NCBI GenBank assembly: GCA_035771175.1
Contig: CM069596.1
Span: 8,420,001-8,484,000, forward strand
Reading direction: 5' to 3'
DNA: 64,000 nt
Origin: Paratinospora sagittata
Taxonomy: Eukaryota > Streptophyta > Magnoliopsida > Ranunculales > Menispermaceae
In this document: positions 61,730 to 64,000 of the stretch, piece by piece
How positions within the stretch are numbered: position 1 is the stretch's first letter
Layout of the letters: the number at the start of each line of letters is the position of its first letter
Position numbers and translations under genes: made by a program
The notes under the pieces: generated by a model
The model's database searches: none
What the model saw: only the letters and a program-made list of their open reading frames with translations
Told to the model about the DNA's origin: nothing

Positions 61730-62640
61730 GCACCCTTTTATTCTTGTATATGCTGATGACATTTTAATCACAAGAAGTAATGAAGAGGTGATTCAAGCAT
61801 TGATTTAGAAGTTAAATAAAAAGTTTGCCTTAATTGATTTGGGAGAAGTGGACTACTTTCTTTGTATCCAAGTTCAAAATGCAGTATTCAAAGAGTGTTA
61901 GAGCACCTCTAAATGAGTTGATAGCTTATGGTAGTGACCAAGTTCATGATACACAGTTATATGAAAGTGTTGTTGGAGCTTTGCAGTACATTACAGTTAC
62001 AAGACCTGCATAATCCTATTGTATAAATCATGTCTGTCTGTTTGTGCAACGACCCTTTGATGCTCATTGGAAGGTGGTCAAGAGGATATATACTCAGGTA
62101 TCTAGTTGGCACCATTGATCATGGTCTGCATTTAACAAGATGTTCTCCTTCTACACTTCTTGTTGTTGGCTTTTGTGATGCAGATTGAGCGTCTGATGTA
62201 GATGATAGACACTCTAGCTTTGGTTACTGCTCGTTCCTTGGTTCAAACTTGGTGTTCTGGCAGTCCAGAAAGCAACAGACCATTTCAAGATCATTTACGG
62301 AAGCAGAGTATAGAAACTTAGCAAGTCTGGTAGCAGAGGTAACTTGGCTTCAATCCTTACTTGGTGAGCTTGGTATGTCCTGTCTCAAAACACCTGTGGT
62401 GTGGTGTGGTGTGACAATCTTAGCACAATGCACTTAATTAGCTGCTAATCCAGTTCTACATGCTAGAACTAAGCACATAGAACTTGAATTGTATTTTGTC
62501 AGAGAGAAGGTCTTGCAAAGAAAGATGGAATTAAGTGCGAAATGTGCCATCTATTGATCAATTAGCTCACATTTTTACAAAAGCAATTTCCAATTCTAAC
62601 TTCAGTAATTTGTAGAGCAATCTCAAAGCTCTAGATTTTA
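61730..62640 (+). pseudogene. Ty1-copia RT-RNase H fragment
   Basis: RT catalytic motif in LVYADDILITRSNEEV near 61760, then [15 protein letters not shown]; after a gap, stops and frame changes come RNase H boxes with RSFTEAEYRNLASLVAEVTW (near 62295), and WCGVTI and HARTKHIELE-type stretches to about 62490. No gag, protease or integrase is present. The target-side ends are unclear. Confidence 0.75.
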
Positions 62641-62966
62641 GCACTATGAGATTAGTTCGCATCTGTTACTATAGTTAGAAAAGGTTTTTTTTTTTTGTAA
62701 GTACTATAGCAGTTAGCTATTCTGTTAGGATATTATTAGAGATTTTGTTTGTTAGTTGGAAGGTTAGTTTGCAATCTAGAATACAATCTAAAAATAAAAA
62801 ACTTGGAGAATGATTTGTTATTATTTTTTGAAAATAACCTGTTCTTTTAACAAAAAATGAAAAACTGTTTTCGAAATCTGTTCCTTTAAATCAAACAAGT
62901 TTTTGATATTTTTGAATTTTCAGATACAGAAAATTATATCTGAATTACTAACTAAGAGGCCTAGTT
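62641..62966. other. Spacer downstream of the CCT gene
   Basis: AT-rich sequence with a T-run near 62685. It may hold the 3' untranslated part of the minus-strand CCT gene. Nothing else is supported. Confidence 0.4.
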
Positions 62967-63224
62967 TTACAAAATTGCACTTATTTGTGTTGTAGTCACT
63001 TTGTCATTCGAACAAGGGGCTACATATCCCGATATCTTGGCAAAGCGACCTCTTATCCTCGGCCTTATTTCGGCAGATGCTTTCCTTGACGGGTACCGTA
63101 TTTTTTTAAAAAACATTCTTCTTTTCTTCTTCATTTGATACCTCAAGATCTTAGCTTCCCTTTCCGCTGATCGCCCATAGCTACTCGTGGAACAATTGTT
63201 TACATACTGAGAAAGTGACATGTC
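62967..63224 (-). CDS. CCT-motif (CONSTANS/TOC1-type) protein, last exon only
   Basis: The exon runs from the acceptor (AACAG before 63224) to TAA at 62967-62969: 85 codons with no defects. It carries most of a CCT motif: [18 protein letters not shown] followed by [20 protein letters not shown] and RFAK. This motif, near the C-terminus of CONSTANS-like, PRR and CMF proteins, mediates nuclear localisation and binding to NF-Y and DNA. The usual aromatic or acidic residues after RY are Pro-Ser here, and Ser replaces the common Tyr in RKAYAE. Which subfamily it belongs to cannot be told without the upstream exons, which lie right of the window. Confidence 0.85.
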   Translation of the reverse strand, partial: DMSLSQYVNNCSTSSYGRSAEREAKILRYQMKKKRRMFFKKIRYPSRKASAEIRPRIRGRFAKISGYVAPCSNDKVTTTQISAIL

Positions 63225-64000
63225 CTGTTAAAAAAGAAATACCAATTTAAATTAATCACTAAACATGCCATATACTCATCATAAGATATATATATATATA
63301 TACAAACACACACATATATATATAATATATATCAACAAACAAATATTTTTTGATATTAATTAATAATAACAATAACAAATGTATAGTATATATATATGTA
63401 CAAGTAATTAATTTGAATATAAAAAATACCCTATAATTAATTAGCTCTAAATTAATTAAAATTAATTATCATGACCACCAATCAATAATGATTTAATTTG
63501 AAATTCTAGCTAGAGTATACAAATAATACTCAAATTCTTAACATATGGAAAAAATGTATTAATACATGGAATATTCAACTAATTAAGCTCTTGCAAAGTA
63601 ACAATACTATATGCCAAATGACCTGTAGTTGACTAGGTTATACATCTACCTTTCCTCATATGAAGTGAAAGATTTAAATCTCCTAAGCTTTATATGAGAT
63701 AAAAAGTTGTTGTGCCGGGACTTGTGTTATGGCTCTAATAGGCCTTAGCGTGGGCATTTGTTCGTAGTATTACTAGTACCAATATTTGATATGCACATTC
63801 AACATATACAAGCGTGTTAGAGTAGCACATTTTGTTGAGTCCAAAAATCATTTCTAAGATTTGGAATATTGAGTTTTTTCTTTGTATAATAGGAGCTCAA
63901 GAAATAAGTTTTCCTCTTGGGCTGTTTGATATAGTAGAGAAATTTGTTTTCCACAAAATATAATTTTCTTGAGAAATAATTTCTTTCAAAAAAAATTTTC
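63225..64000 (-). other. Intron or upstream part of the CCT gene
   Basis: AT-rich with TA runs near 63282-63302, 63310-63330 and 63388-63400. No further exon was recognised. The last 100 bp (TTTTCTTGAGAAA words) resembles repeats near 45600. Confidence 0.45.

Overview
This is AT-rich nuclear DNA of a flowering plant, most likely a eudicot. The evidence is plant-type split genes with GT-AG introns, a plant lactate dehydrogenase, a plant alkenal reductase, a CCT-motif exon, and a dense nest of plant transposons (Ty3-gypsy, Ty1-copia, LINE, MULE, PIF/Harbinger-like). There are no prokaryotic operons, rRNA genes or CRISPR arrays. I cannot name the species.

Three host genes are well supported. 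(1) Positions 3532-16608, minus strand: the first three exons of an NADP-dependent 2-alkenal (double-bond) reductase; the remaining exons lie left of the window. (2) Positions 39399-43889, plus strand: a complete two-exon L-lactate dehydrogenase of 349 codons. (3) Positions 62967-63224, minus strand: the last exon of a CCT-motif gene whose upstream exons lie right of the window. A weaker host candidate is a pair of exon-like pieces at about 32776-33063.

The rest is mobile DNA, much of it nested. Positions 1-3140: a gypsy-type LTR, cut by the window edge. Positions 4296-16121: an 11.8-kb Mutator-like element (MULE) of the Kaonashi type, inside intron 1 of the reductase gene. It has long terminal inverted repeats and a 9-bp target duplication (8 of 9 identical). 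It carries a decayed MuDR-type transposase gene, a DUF1985-like plus Ulp1 (C48 protease) gene, dozens of copies of a palindrome ACCGATCGGT, and its own inserted gypsy LTR. Positions 17871-19027: a non-autonomous PIF/Harbinger-like element. Positions 19060-20440: LTR fragments and a 224-bp tandem repeat. Positions 21111-32682: a decayed Ty1-copia element on the minus strand, broken by two gypsy LTR insertions. Positions 33223-36206: a short copia element holding a 486-bp head-to-head inverted SINE pair. Positions 36632-38411: another gypsy-like LTR. The lactate dehydrogenase intron holds an antisense LINE fragment. Positions 46051-55608: a Tat/Retand-type gypsy element with two RNase H domains, a large internal deletion, and a spliced antisense accessory gene. 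Positions 56626-59539: a solo LTR with a perfect CTCAC duplication. Positions 61337-62640: remnants of a LINE-type RNase H and of a copia RT-RNase H.

The reductase and lactate dehydrogenase genes still look functional because the insertions sit in introns or between genes. Almost every transposon reading frame carries nonsense codons, frameshifts or lost catalytic residues. The most unusual structures are the Kaonashi MULE, with its palindrome arrays and tandem proline-rich mini-exons, and the inverted SINE pair that ends and integrates like an LTR element.
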